Positions 11,924 through 23,612 of a stretch of DNA of 64,000 bases are shown one piece after another; positions within the stretch are counted from its first letter, which is position 1; the number at the start of each line of letters is the position of its first letter. Source of the stretch: Linnemannia elongata (taxonomy: Eukaryota; Mortierellomycota; Mortierellomycetes; Mortierellales; Mortierellaceae); contig JAXBDG010000007.1 in NCBI GenBank assembly GCA_036320915.1, positions 2,666,001 to 2,730,000 on the forward strand, written 5' to 3'. Position numbers and translations under genes: made by a program. The notes beneath the pieces are model-generated. The model was not told where the DNA came from and ran no database searches. It was given only the letters and a program-made list of their open reading frames with translations.

Positions 11924-13570
11924 ATGCAGCCAGCGCTATTCAACGTGAGGTCAAACCTCGCACAGCTACCCCGTTCCATCTCACCCCACCTCTCCCCCTC
12001 CTCTTCCCCTTCCTCTTCCGCATCCTCCTCGATCCGCTCTCTGTCCCCAAGCCGTCGCTCTTCCCCACACCTCCGCTCTCGATCAGCATCTCCTTCCCCA
12101 CGACGATTCGCCAGCGTTCTTGCCTACCACGCGACCCCTCCTCCGGGAGGCTATGGCAAACAACGAACGATATCTGCAGACCAACAACACCTTCAAGGGC
12201 AAGGACAGGAGAGTGAGCGAGGATCGAGGGAGCATAGTAGAGAAGATATAGCGAAGGAGAGTCGAGAGCGTCAGGAGAGTCCAAGTCGAATTGCCGTGAG
12301 AAACTTGGAAGAGTCCTGGAGACGATTCGAAATAGACTCTGGACCCTCCTCACCTTCCCTAGCCTCTTCTTCGACTACCTTCGTTGGCTTGTCTCCTCTG
12401 TCCCCTCGACCTTCTTCTTCTCCCTCGCCCCTTTCGAGACCACCCTATCGGGAATTGATCGAGTGCACCTTCTTCAAGGACACCAAGATCTCAGCTCCAG
12501 CTGTTGAGAATGAGGGCGGAACAAGAGGAGGAGGGGTCTCTGCCGCAGGAGAAGACGAAGGAGGCGGAGGAGCAGCTGCAGGAGCACGGGATGGCAAATC
12601 TGCCGTTTTGAAGTCTGAGAGCAGCAATAGGACCAATAATACCCTCCATGACAATGATCATCAAATCGACAATGGGCGTCGTCGTACAAAAAGCACGGCG
12701 GCAGCAACAACAGCAACGCCCTTGACTACAACAGTGACCACTCCTGCTGCTGCTGCTACTGCGTCATCGACCCTGCTGAACTCATCGTCGCCCAAATCCA
12801 TATCGTCAACTGCAGCAAACAAAGGAACTGCTGCAGCAACAGCTACACCTTCAGAAGATTCGAATCAGATACAGCAACAACGACATCACCAGAATCAGGT
12901 GCAAAATGCTTTCCTAGCATCGAGTGAGGCTCGACATATTCTGGACTTGCCGTCGCTTCTGGGACAAGAACCTGACAAGATCTCTCAGGTCCTCGCGATG
13001 CCAATCCCTCTCCAACCAAAGATCCGTTCCTCTCGGCCTTCGACTTTGGCTTCGACTGGCAATGGCGAGTCTTCCTCGTCAACATCCCAGAACGACAACA
13101 CCGGGGAGGATCGTGACACCGCTGCAGGATCGGGGCTTATTTCGAAGTTGAACGCCAAGGCCGAAACGACAGCTGAGGCGATGACGAAGCGATATGCAGC
13201 CAAGAACCTGAACATGACAGAGACGGAGGCCCATCGGATGGTGCAGGTGATGGCAGCAGAAATTGTGGCACTGCACGAGGAGCGGGCGGTGATGGTGAAG
13301 AAGATGGAGCAGGCCAAGCAGGAGATGCTTGAGGCTGCGCGGTTGTTGCGGATGAAGGCTGCAGAGGCGGAGGCGCCTGAGGAATTGCAGGATATGTCTG
13401 CGGAGGGTCGGCGGCGGCGTAGTCTCGGTTCCGGGAGTGGTGTTAGGTTGAATGTTCATGATGATGATGATGATGGTGAGACGACTAGAACAAGAAAGGA
13501 GACAGAGTCGTCTGAGGATGACCGACAGCGGAGCATGTATGACCGCGATGAATGGCGGGAACGAGAGTAA
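11924..13570 (+). CDS. Uncharacterised low-complexity protein with C-terminal coiled coil (548 aa)
   Basis: Single-exon ORF; family not recognised. The start follows a pyrimidine-rich leader and has a purine-poor but usable context. Residues 1-70 are Ser/Pro/Arg-rich with repeated SPS and RS dipeptides, suggesting phosphorylation and intrinsic disorder. Residues 75-400 are mostly low complexity (Thr, Ala, Ser, Gln). The only ordered-looking part is about residues 410-485, with heptad-like AAEIVALHEERAVMVKKM and EMLEAARLLRMKAAEAE, predicted to form a coiled coil. It is followed by a run of six Asp and a charged Arg/Glu-rich tail. No transmembrane segment or catalytic motif is visible. It could be a cytoskeletal or polarity scaffold, but nothing in the sequence proves it. 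Confidence 0.72.
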   Translation: MQPALFNVRSNLAQLPRSISPHLSPSSSPSSSASSSIRSLSPSRRSSPHLRSRSASPSPRRFASVLAYHATPPPGGYGKQRTISADQQHLQGQGQESERGSREHSREDIAKESRERQESPSRIAVRNLEESWRRFEIDSGPSSPSLASSSTTFVGLSPLSPRPSSSPSPLSRPPYRELIECTFFKDTKISAPAVENEGGTRGGGVSAAGEDEGGGGAAAGARDGKSAVLKSESSNRTNNTLHDNDHQIDNGRRRTKSTAAATTATPLTTTVTTPAAAATASSTLLNSSSPKSISSTAANKGTAAATATPSEDSNQIQQQRHHQNQVQNAFLASSEARHILDLPSLLGQEPDKISQVLAMPIPLQPKIRSSRPSTLASTGNGESSSSTSQNDNTGEDRDTAAGSGLISKLNAKAETTAEAMTKRYAAKNLNMTETEAHRMVQVMAAEIVALHEERAVMVKKMEQAKQEMLEAARLLRMKAAEAEAPEELQDMSAEGRRRRSLGSGSGVRLNVHDDDDDGETTRTRKETESSEDDRQRSMYDRDEWRERE

Positions 13571-13902
13571 GCTTGTATCGGCAGCAGTATCGTCATTTTT
13601 CTAGACCTGAGTGCGTGTGCATTTATGTGAATAAAACAAAGCATGATAGAGTACATACTTTCAGAGGGTATATCTTGAATGGGTGTGGCATGTAGGTACG
13701 ATTGGCACACAAACTGAAGAGAAGAGAGCATAGTCGAGGCAGTCACATAAGATGGGTTTGTTTGGCCCCCTTATTTTTTCCTTTTTGTAACTTTTGTTGT
13801 TATCAGTTCACACTTCCCACCACTTCACAGACGACGAGAAAAAAGAAGCGCGCGCCCACCCCTCGCACTACTCTCACTCCTTTTCTCTCTTCTCTTCTCT
13901 CT

Positions 13903-13934
<32 letters not shown>

Positions 13935-14081
13935 CTTTACACAGACTTCTCTTCTTGTCCTTGTCCTTTCCTTTCCCTTGTCTCCTTCTTTCTTTAACTC
14001 ATTTATTCCAGTCACACTCACCCACAGCAACAACAACACAACATACACACCCTCTCCCCCTCTCTCATTCAAACAAGAGCA
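13571..14081. promoter_or_regulatory. Intergenic region with CT-rich leader of RPAP1
   Basis: After the AATAAA signal the region becomes strongly pyrimidine-rich, with a (CT)n run at about 13900-13936 and CA-rich sequence up to the ATG at 14082. This layout (CT tract, then CA-rich leader, then ATG) recurs before several genes of the window and probably marks the core promoter and 5' UTR. Confidence 0.45.
13630..13635 (+). terminator. AATAAA polyadenylation signal candidate
   Basis: Canonical AATAAA 60 bases after the stop codon of the coiled-coil gene, in the expected position for 3' end formation. Confidence 0.45.
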
Positions 14082-17000
14082 ATGGACAACTCGGGAGAAG
14101 AACAACGGAGACTTCTCGAACACGAGCGAGTCTCCCGCCAGAGGAAAAACGTCCCAGAGACCGAGGACGACCTCCTTGCTATGCAGGAAGAGTTTGCAAA
14201 GGGGACCGACAGACCTGCCGCGTCCGTCTTCAGGGTCAGACGGCCACCTACCCTATCCTCCAGCACACCCTCTACAGAACCAACAACGAGGCCAAGACCC
14301 ACCACTGTCGTTGACGGCGACGATGATGACGATGACGACATACCCCCACCCCTCGAAAAGGACGTTGTCTCCCTCGACAGCGATGAACTGCCTATTCACC
14401 CCCCCAATATTCAAACTTCCACTGCGCGGTTGAAGCCTGGATCCAGATTCCTGCAGGACAGAGCTAACAAGGCACCTCGGACACATTTCCAGACCAAAGG
14501 AGAGCGGTTCGAGATTGATCTGGATGACGACAACGACGACGAAAATAAGGCCGCTGGTGGCGATGACCGCATGGGCATGTTTGCGGACGATGATCAGGGT
14601 CCTATCGAGACAGCGGACGAGACCCGGAGGAGACTGGCCATGGCCACTCCCTCGATGGGTCAGATTCTGAACGAGGTTCTAGAGAAACCTGTCGGGGAGG
14701 TTGTAGCACCAACCGTTGCTACCACCACCATGGGCTCTTTGGTTCCAAACACCCGTCCTGCCAAGGGCGCTGTCAAGGGAAAGAGTCTATTTGCACAGCG
14801 ACTGGCGCAATCCCAGGGCAAAGTAGCAGCGGCAGGTTCCTCTTCGCCCGATGTCACCAAGGCTGTCTTGACCACTCCTATGCAGAGCAGTGACATCCCA
14901 TCCTCAGCCTCCTTTACTCGACTGATGGGCCAAGCAAGGCCGACAGTCGTCGAATCTTCTTCTAATCCAGGTATGTCTTTCGAGGGTATCACTCACTCAC
15001 TCACTCCTGACCAAGCTAAACATAGTGATTGCTCGAGGACAGTTTTCATAATGCAAAAACAAGAAAAGACAGTGTAAACGCCTTTTGTTTTAATTCTTTA
15101 TCTAACCGACGCTTTGTTTATCATTCATGAACTTTTCTCCTGAATAGATAATGCGCAGCCACTAAGACCCACAGTCAGACCCACCATCAAACCCAGCGTC
15201 AGACCACTCAGCGGACAACAACAACCCCAATCCCATCGTAAGGAAATTCCTTCGTTGTTTACAAAGCAGAAAAAAAAAGAATTTGCTGGAATACTTCTTC
15301 CTTTGGTTTTTGTCGTCCCTGAACCAAGCCTGCTCTTAACCAAATGACGTTTCTTGTCTCCTTGTTGGGGGGTTCATATGAAACGCTATAGAATCAGGAC
15401 TTCCTCCAAGACCAGCCCTTCATTCCGTGCTCAAGAAGTCGTCGGATTCACCTCAAAGTACCCTCATGGACCAGATCGACGATGAAAATAAGCGGAAACT
15501 CGCCAGCATGTCTCAGGAGGAGATCGAGGAGGAGCGAGCTGAATTGATGCGGAATCTAGATCCAGAGTTGATTAAGAAGCTGATGAAACGTGGGACACCC
15601 CAGAGGCGAGTCAGCTTTTCAGAGGGTGTCAAGGTTGAAGACAAGGTGATCAACATTCACGACGTTCGGCTCTCACACGGCGAGAGCTCGTCTTTCCAGG
15701 CCAAGCGCCACGAGGAGGAAGGAGGCGATCACCCCTTGGTCATGAAGAAAACATTCTACAAGGACGTTCCTGCCGAGCCCGAAAAGATGGAGTGGATGGG
15801 CATCGACGGTGTGGACAGTCTCAGTGATGGACCCAGACCAGCTCCGGGCAAACCAGTGACACCCGGACAACAGCCCTACACAGTACAGGAAGCAGATCCA
15901 CCAGCAGCTCACTATCGATTCGACTTTGGAGGACAGATCATCAATGACGAGGACACTCCTGTCCATCTCGGACTTCACCACCACGGCATGGATCCCAACA
16001 AGGCTGGATACACTCTTTCGGAACTTTTGCATCTCATCCGCTCAACCGTGCCTAGTCAACGGATATTACCGCTCAACATTGTTTCGAAGGTGCTCCAGAA
16101 CTGCAGGAATCCCGAGTTTGCCCCCTTCGAAATCCGAGCTGGCATTCTCCGCTGGCTGATTGATTCGCTCCGCGCTCCCGTGTATCTTCGATCCGCTTTG
16201 GACGACAAGACCGACTCTGGATTGGTGGCTGCAGTCAATGCGATGTACTCTTGGATCATGCCTCCTACCGATATCGCTCAGCCAGAGAGTATTTGGGAGT
16301 CATTGAGTCATCTGGATCGCGGCTACGAGAGGACCAGTCTCGGGTTTAAGTATCAGGCCATTACCCATTTCGCCAACATGGAGCTCAAACCCGACACCTT
16401 GCAGGCGAGCCAGGAGCAGGGAACGGAGTCAGAGGAGACAATTGCTGCCCACGCCATTCTGGCGTCCAAGGATCCTGTTGACGGACTGGTAGCCATGAAC
16501 ATCCTTCCACGCTTCCGATACATTCTGGATGTCTGCCAACTCCCACCCGTGACAAACTCACAGGTCTTGGACCTTTTGTTGACGATCGTCAGAGCACATC
16601 CAGGAGGCGCCAAGAAGGTGTTTGAGTGTGAGGGAATGATCGCAGCCCTGATCAAACACTATGGAGCCATCTCGTGGCCTTCGGACAAGAGTGACCTGGA
16701 ATTGGGCTGCACCGCCAAGGCTATCGCGATTTTGGACACAGTCATTCGCTCTTCCAAAAAGCTCGCTTCAGCAATAATCGAGGAGGGTCATCTGGAACCG
16801 TTGCTTCGATTCTTGGTGCTCACACCTGAACCAATGGTGGACAACAAGCAGAGTTTTGCGATCCAAACCCAAGTACTCAAGTTGTTCCGATCCCTGGCAG
16901 CCTATGGTCTCTACTGTAACGTCTTGGGCGATAGTTTGCAGTCGGTGTTGCTCACGGATGTCGCTCGTGCAATCTCGGCAAGATCTCAGCCCGGGTTGGA

Positions 17001-19620
17001 TCCTGTTGTCAAATCCTTCTTGTCCAAAAAATTGTCCATGTTCTTCCAGCTGGCGACTGTCTGGACTCATGCGGCAGCGGATGTTCATCGTACGATCCCG
17101 GAGCATTCACTCTGCTGGGCACAGGCGGCGGCGTTCCTGGATCCGGCGCTGGAGGGCATCATGAGCTGGACACTACCTGACCAGGTGGAGAAAACCTTTG
17201 ATGTCGATTACACGCTTCTCATCTCTTCGACTGTCCGGTACATCAGCACATGGGCGCGCTACCTTTCGACCAATCCACCCGAGAGCGAACAAGTGTTGGA
17301 GCGTGTCTGGAAGGCGGTGCAGTTCTCGAGCTGGGGAAAGTCGGACGCCTTCAAGGCTATTCACAGTCGGTTGACGCAGATCATGAGGGAGGTTCCTGAG
17401 CTATCGGAGTCGCCTTTGCCTCATGTCGGGATCACGTTGAACAACCCATCGGCACTCTCTCAGATCGCCTCAACCCTGTTTGAGGTCTCACTGTGCACCG
17501 AATACCTGACCAGTCACCTGACTACGATGTATTATTTAGCCCGCCTCATATCGGCCCCGACGTTTATCCTTGAGGAGACCATTCAAACGCTTGTGGACGA
17601 GTCGGTCTTTGGGTTGGTGGAGAAGGTGACCAAGTACGAGCTCGCTATTCAGGACCAAATCCCGATGGTCCTGCCTCCCTGGATGGCTTTCCTTTGCCGT
17701 CATGGAGTGTACTTTGTGGCGCATTGGTTGACTGCGATGGACGTCCTCGTGTACCAGCAGGACCCGGACAACAGCTCGCACATCAAGTTGACTTTCTTCC
17801 CTCTCTTCCAGGTGACGGCCCTGTCCCTATTGCAGATTGTGTTACCAGGAGATGAGTCTTTGAGCAACGATGTCCTGCTCAAGATTCTCTTCAATCCTCG
17901 AGTCCTCGGCAAGTTACTCAACCAGAATACGGAGCAGATCATGGTCGTCAAGCGAGTCTTGGAACCACTCTATCTTCAATGCTTCATCAAGAGCGAGTCG
18001 GACCTGAGTCAGTCGCAGAGCCTGCTGAACCACGATGGCCGAGGTATCAAGGGTCTAGTGCTGGACTATGGTGCAATCACTGGTCAACCATTGTTCAACT
18101 GGCTGTTCTATCCGATCGAGTTGCTTTTCAAGAGCAAGCTGACATATGTGGAGGAGTCGGGAACATTGATTGCCGCCACGTCGGTTGCGCATGTCACTCT
18201 CGATTTTGTGTACTCGCTTCTGCAAACACTCGACGGCATCTCGTTTGAACTCATCTACATGGCCGCACTCAAACTCTTGGCATTGGAGGGCGAGAAGGAG
18301 CCAGCAAGGAGCCCAGATGAGGACGAGTATGAGTATGAGAGGCAAGGCAACAGTGGTAATGATGAGGATGGTGAGGAACAGGAGGAAGAGGACGGGTTCA
18401 TGGACCAGGAAGTCGAGCGCACCATCAACAAGTTGCTAGATCACTTTAGCACTCGTGGCGACTGTTCGCTTGTTCGGGACGACTCTCAGGGCTTAGTGGC
18501 GTTGTCTGAAAAGACATTGTCGCTCTTGACGGCTCCATTGCCCTTCTCTCAGTTCATGAAGAACTTTATGGAGAATTCTTTCACCACCGGAACGCTACTT
18601 CAGTTCCAACCAACGGCGGCTCGACTGTTGTTCCCTGCGATGGCGATCTCTTCCAGCTACCAGCTCTTGATCTGGCAGGAGTCGTTCAACTTTTTGGCCA
18701 GTGTAACGACACCCTGGGAGGATCTCGACGCCGGAACGCTTAAGACGTTGATTCAAGACGGCCAGGGCAATGTGACGTTCGATGTGCTGAAGCACTACCT
18801 GAAGGCGGTTGTCAACGGAAGGGTGATCAAGCAGCGCAACCCGGCGCTGTACTGGATTGCGGTCCATCATCTGTCTCGCGCTGGTTTTAGCCATGTCAAG
18901 ATGCCTTTGCCTCCTCGAGGAGGCTACCGTGCCGTGGTGAAGAAGGAAGAGGAGGAGCTCAAGGAGCTGTCGACGGAGGAATCTGCAGAGCTGGAGGGGC
19001 GTCGGACTATTGTGAAGGCGATTGTCGGAGGAACCAAGAGTGAGGAGCTGGTTCGGGATTGGATCCAGTACGATGGAAGGAATTTTGAACAGTCTTTGTC
19101 GCCGATTCTGGTAAATGCTGGCTCTCCAACCCCACCGTCGGTGTCGAGCTCTGTCGCCCCTTCTTCAGGCGCCAGTATCCCTTCGAACCTGAGCATGACT
19201 GGCATTTCTGGCTATAGCTCGTTTGGCTCGGCTGTGTCACCCGTGACGCCGTCTCCTACCTCGCCTGCAATTCTCAAGTCTCCAAGCCGGCCCTTGTCGT
19301 TGTTGACGACTTCGGCGTCATTCCCTTTGGTGGGCAGCAGTGACTATGTGAACTGCGACAACATCTTGACTCCGCCCGAGTGCTTTCGCGAACGGAGGCA
19401 GTTGTTACTAGGAGCTCGCAAAGAATGGATTAAGGAGGTCGTGGGTGAGCAAGGTGTTGAGAGAGTCGAGAATGCTATCCTTGCAGGGGCTCCTGTCCCG
19501 GTGGGAGCTGGCACGGGTGGTGTTCGTGGCCATGGTCACAGTTCGAGCAGCAGTAGTCTCAGTGGGCTGGGCGCGTCGTCTGGATCTGGATCCTACTTTG
19601 GAGGCCCGAGACGAAGCTAG
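14082..19620 (+). CDS. RPAP1: RNA polymerase II-associated protein 1 (RPAP1)
   Basis: RPAP1 links RNA polymerase II to its assembly and import factors and to Mediator. Exons 14082-14970, 15148-15237 and 15392-19620 join in frame (phase 1 at both introns, 177 and 154 bp), giving 1735 residues, longer than the roughly 1400-residue human protein. The N-terminus has the DDLLAMQEEFAKG motif (about residues 28-40). The RPAP1_N helix block is at about 350-395 (DDENKRKLASMSQEEIEEE, then LDPELIKKLMKRG). The RPAP1_C signature is at about 503-575, with HYRFDFGGQI, LGLHHHGMDPNKAGYTL and EL-HLIRS. The rest is a helical, HEAT/ARM-like body with an acidic insert near 18310-18410 and a Ser-rich tail. Identification is firm from the RPAP1_N and RPAP1_C motifs. 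Confidence 0.93.
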
Positions 19621-21035
19621 GCTCCAGTCTGTCGAACTTAACTGACTGACACACTCTCCACTTACTCTACGACAACATCCACACGGCTATTTGTCATGTT
19701 GGGAACATCGAGAAAAAAAATTAATAAATTGCGCTCTCAGCGTTTAGCGCCAACCCTAACGTTCCTCTCCCCCCCCCCTTTGCTTATTTATTCACTTGGT
19801 CTAGTTTGTTGTCTGCTCGTAGGTAAAGCGTGTGGATGTATACGTAATGTCGGCTGGGTGTGCATGCAGGAGGTATCTACCGACATAGAGATAAAAAAAG
19901 GACAAGCTTCAATGAGGAGACGAGAGAAAGAACATTCCAAACGGACAGCGGTTTGGCGTGAGATTGATGGAAGTGGATCATATCCAATGGAGGGGCTGTG
20001 CCTGAATTGTCTGCTTCATCATACATTATCGTCATCACTCTCGGTTTTGTCTCTTGTCATCAACAAATTCAGGAACCGTCAGTCAATCAGTCACTTCATT
20101 GACCTTTTTGCCGGTGAGCTGCAGTCTGGAAGGGAGACACTGTATTTTAGACCCGGGAGAAAAGGTACGCACAAACCTGGGTGAACATTTCTTTGAACAA
20201 GGAGAGGCACGCGCCCCTAGATGGACTATGGTTTATAACTATGAAATAAAAAGAGAGCTCTAATTGTTTTGATTCTTCTGTTGGTTGTTGTTTGTACCGG
20301 TAAGTGGATCGCCCTCTTCTTTTTGGCCGTTCTTTCTTTACTATTACTCTTTGAGCCAGTCAGTGGACCAGAGATATGTACGAGTCGAGCTCATCAAGGT
20401 ATTTTGGGTCCTTTTTGTTATGAGTGGCTTTTGGTTCATGGTCTTCAGGATATATACTGTGTAGTGTCTGGGCGGGCCTTCGTTGTTGCTTGGTCGAGAG
20501 AATACCTTATTTGAGTGCCTTTCTTATTGTTGTTGTTGTTTATGGTCAAGAGAGCGAGTGAGATGAAAGTGCTCTCAAGTCGCAAATTCGAACAACAAGC
20601 GGTAACCAACAGCGTAACGACCAACCAACTGACCGAGAGAGCAGTGGTACTAAATAGACCAGATGAACCCCGGAGCTTTACTTCTTATTTTTTCACACTC
20701 TAGTGCTCTCGCCTTTTATTCCTTTTTTCCTTTCTTTTCTTTCTTTTCTCTTTGCACTGCCCTAGCCCCCACCCCAACCCTCGCCACCCTTCATCCACAC
20801 CTCCACTTCTGCCGCCTCTCTCCTCCTCATCTTCTCCTCTCCTTCGCTAACGCCAACAATCTTCCCTTTACTCTTACTCCTTCAACAACCCCTGCCAGTC
20901 AATTTCTTGACCCTCTTCAACCCCTCCTCTTCCACAACCACACACACACACACACTTTCTCTCTGCGGCCTATTCCCTTCTCTTCTTCCTCCTCCTCTCA
21001 TCCTCCTAGCACAAATACCAACACTCCTTCCAATA
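19621..21035. other. Intergenic spacer, RPAP1 3' region and leader of secreted-protein gene
   Basis: AATAAA at 19723-19728 is the likely RPAP1 polyadenylation signal. The middle (about 19740-20700) shows no coding features. From about 20700 the sequence is pyrimidine-rich with a CA repeat (20939-20955), which I read as promoter and leader of the gene at 21036. Confidence 0.5.
19723..19728 (+). terminator. AATAAA polyadenylation signal candidate for RPAP1
   Basis: Canonical hexamer 103 bases after the RPAP1 stop codon, the first after it. Confidence 0.4.
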
Positions 21036-21264
21036 ATGACTCGCTCGTTGTCAATCATTTTGTTCGCAGCAGTGGCAGCAGTGGCCTTGTTAGCCTCTCA
21101 AACAGTCGACGCCCAGGCGAGCAAGCCCCAGTGTGCACCCATCCACACGCTCTACAAGACCTTCACCAACCCTTGTACCCAGAACGGCAGCACTATCCCC
21201 AACTCAGATGCCGATCCGCGTTGGCTCCCTTGTGTCTGCAAGTCAGGTAATATACATTATTCAC

Positions 21265-21296
<32 letters not shown>

Positions 21297-22215
21297 TTTT
21301 TGGTTGGACAAGTGGAGAGGAGTGTGATTAGGAAGGAAGGAAGGAAGGAAGGGAAGGGATGAGGATGAGGATGATGAAGGGTGGATGAATATACCACATT
21401 CTGCTTTTTTGTTGAATGGAGAATGAGGAGGAGGAGGAGCATAGAGTACCGACAAGACCGTTACACTGTAACATTGTGTGTGGTGTGCTCTTTTGAACCA
21501 CAGTTGCCCCTCGAGTGGTGTGGTCATTTCCATACGACGCTTCTTGTTCCTCTTCCTTTCAACGTCTGGAAATCCATCCCTTGTCCATTGTCCCTTTCCT
21601 GGAATTTCTGGACGCCCTGCGCTTCCTAGTCCAATTTACCGAGCAGGCAGAGGCCTGTTCGCAAGTTTACAGACTTACAGTTTATCCTTCATCCAACTCC
21701 ACTTCCTCACATACCAACAACGGCACGACTCACACCCTTCATCCCTATCCTAATCCAACTACATCCTCATCCTTCAACGCCTCGTCTCTTGTTCAAGTAT
21801 CCAATTACGAAGCTTACAGACAAAACAACTAACACAAACAACCCCACAATTCGCCTTCAACCAAATAGGATTCTTCCTAGTGGCGCAGGCAGCCGAAAAG
21901 TGTGTCTTGACCGGCGTTGCTCAATCACCCTCGATCACCTCCGGAGGATTGGACAGCCTCTGCAAATCCTTCCCCGGCTACATCCTCGCAGAGAAGCAGA
22001 CCGCTCCCGCAGAATTGGCCCCCGCCGTCGCCTCGGCCTCTTCCCTGGCTGCTGCCATGCCCACAGCCACTGCTGATGGTACTTCTGACGGCAGCGGTTC
22101 TGGAAAATCGGGTACTTCTGGAGCCTACAGGATGGCGGATGGGTCTTCGTCTGTGGTCATGGTTGGCATGACTGCCTTTGCTGCTGTCGTGCTGGCCACT
22201 GCTGCTGCCTTCTAA
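21036..22215 (+). CDS. Small secreted, six-cysteine, GPI-type surface protein
   Basis: Preferred model is exons 21036-21246 and 21869-22215 (622-bp intron, phase 1), giving 185 residues. An N-terminal signal peptide (hydrophobic LFAAVAAVALLA, likely cleavage after VDAQA) is followed by a small domain with six cysteines: QCAP, NPCTQ, LPCVC, EKCVL and DSLCKS. A Ser/Gly/Thr stalk and a C-terminal hydrophobic tail (VVMVGMTAFAAVVLATAAAF) without charge then suggest a GPI anchor. The junction reads CVCKS-GFFLVAQAAEKC and keeps an even cysteine count. The intron contains an open stretch (about 21636-21796) encoding FTEQAEACSQVYRLT and a Ser/Thr-rich linker. An alternative three-exon form would need a phase-0 donor at 21797 and acceptor at 21888. 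Function is unknown; wall or surface display is inferred. Confidence 0.72.
21265..21301. repeat. Poly-T tract inside intron
   Basis: Twenty-three T, AAA, then eleven T, starting 18 bases after the donor of the secreted-protein intron. Too close to the donor to be the polypyrimidine tract of the main acceptor. Confidence 0.85.
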
Positions 22216-23612
22216 AATAGTTCAATGTAGTTGTCGAACCGTCTTCCCTCTCATCTTCTCCACTTTTCCTCTTTATCCGTTTTCGACCTATCCTTTCCCT
22301 TTTTCTGCTTTCGTTTGATACGAAGTGGAGGCGGGGTCTAATGCATTCTCAAAAAAAATAGAAACATACAACATCACCAAAAATTCCTGCCCAATGTTAT
22401 CCGTGGTTGATTGTTTGCGCGTGGCAACACAGAAGGTTGAATTGACAACAGAGGATGCTTCTGTATGTTCGATGCATTCAATTAATCTCTGTAAGAGTTT
22501 GTGCGCAAGAAAGATAAGGTTGCCTCTTCATTTTGCGGCGGAGGTTTGGTTGATGGAGGGCGTGGGCGTGGAAGGGGTGCGATAGTTAGACACTTCGGTG
22601 ATGTCGACTATGTTTTTTGCGTCTTTTGTGTTTGTCACCAAAGGCAAGATATGTTTGGGCGAAGGGGACATCCAGTACAGGCGCTCTAAGTCTGAAAGGG
22701 CTATTCTTTGGGCAACTACTTGCCTAGGCGTGGGAAGGAGATATTAGAACAGGTTGTGTGCTTTGACTCAGTCGCCACGAAGGATGTCAGGTACGCAGTT
22801 AGGCTAGTCGTAATAGGTTCTTACAGGGGCGGGGAAGAGAACAAAAAGTAGAGGTAGAGGCGAAAGAAGACTCAAGAAGTGAATACGAAGGGGGCGGACC
22901 CTTTCTCTAGACCATGACAAGAAGTAGAAAGGGAAGGGAGAAAGTAAGAGAGAGGCATTTGAATAAGTATAAATGAGGTGATGGCGTGTCTGGAGTAGGA
23001 AATGGCACTATTCAGGTACCCGCAGCAAGGTATTTTGCCCTTCTCGCCCTGGAAAATAAAAATTGAGGGTGCGTGTAGGGTTGCTACTTGCAAAGCAATT
23101 GATAGAAGCGAGACTAGTAGGAGAGCTAGTGATCCTTTTGTTCAGGATGTATATAGGGGAGAATATTGAGAGTCGAGGGTGAGCGGGGATCGCAGTTACC
23201 CAGTATCATCCTCCTTTAACATAGCCAATAATGCTCCCTTTGAAATACATAGTCAATAATAGAGTAGCAAGGGTAGAAGAAGCGGAGGTGGAGAACAAAG
23301 AGGAAAATGACGTTTTCTGGGTCCATGGCAACAATGAATTAGTAAGTGCGCACGCCTTCGTCCAAAATAGGGCCGTGTGAAAGAAAAAAAAAATATTTCG
23401 CGTTCTGAACAACGAAAGAGGCTGATTATTCAGCTCGAGCAAGGGGTATCGTCCTTGTTCACAGGGGCCAATAAAAGGGCAAAGACTTTTTTCCTTGCCC
23501 TTTCTTTTCTTTTTTCCTTCTTTTTTGTTCTTCACTTCTCCAAATACCCAAACACCTTACCCGCCAAAACAACCCAACAACTCACCAACAACAACAACAG
23601 ATATCATCAACA
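22216..23612. other. Intergenic spacer before cystathionine gamma-lyase
   Basis: No supported gene. The first 100 bases are a T-rich 3' flank. The region from 23480 to 23612 is the pyrimidine-rich and CA-rich leader typical of this window. I looked for CACGTG or AAACTGTGG sulfur-control boxes and saw none. Confidence 0.5.
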
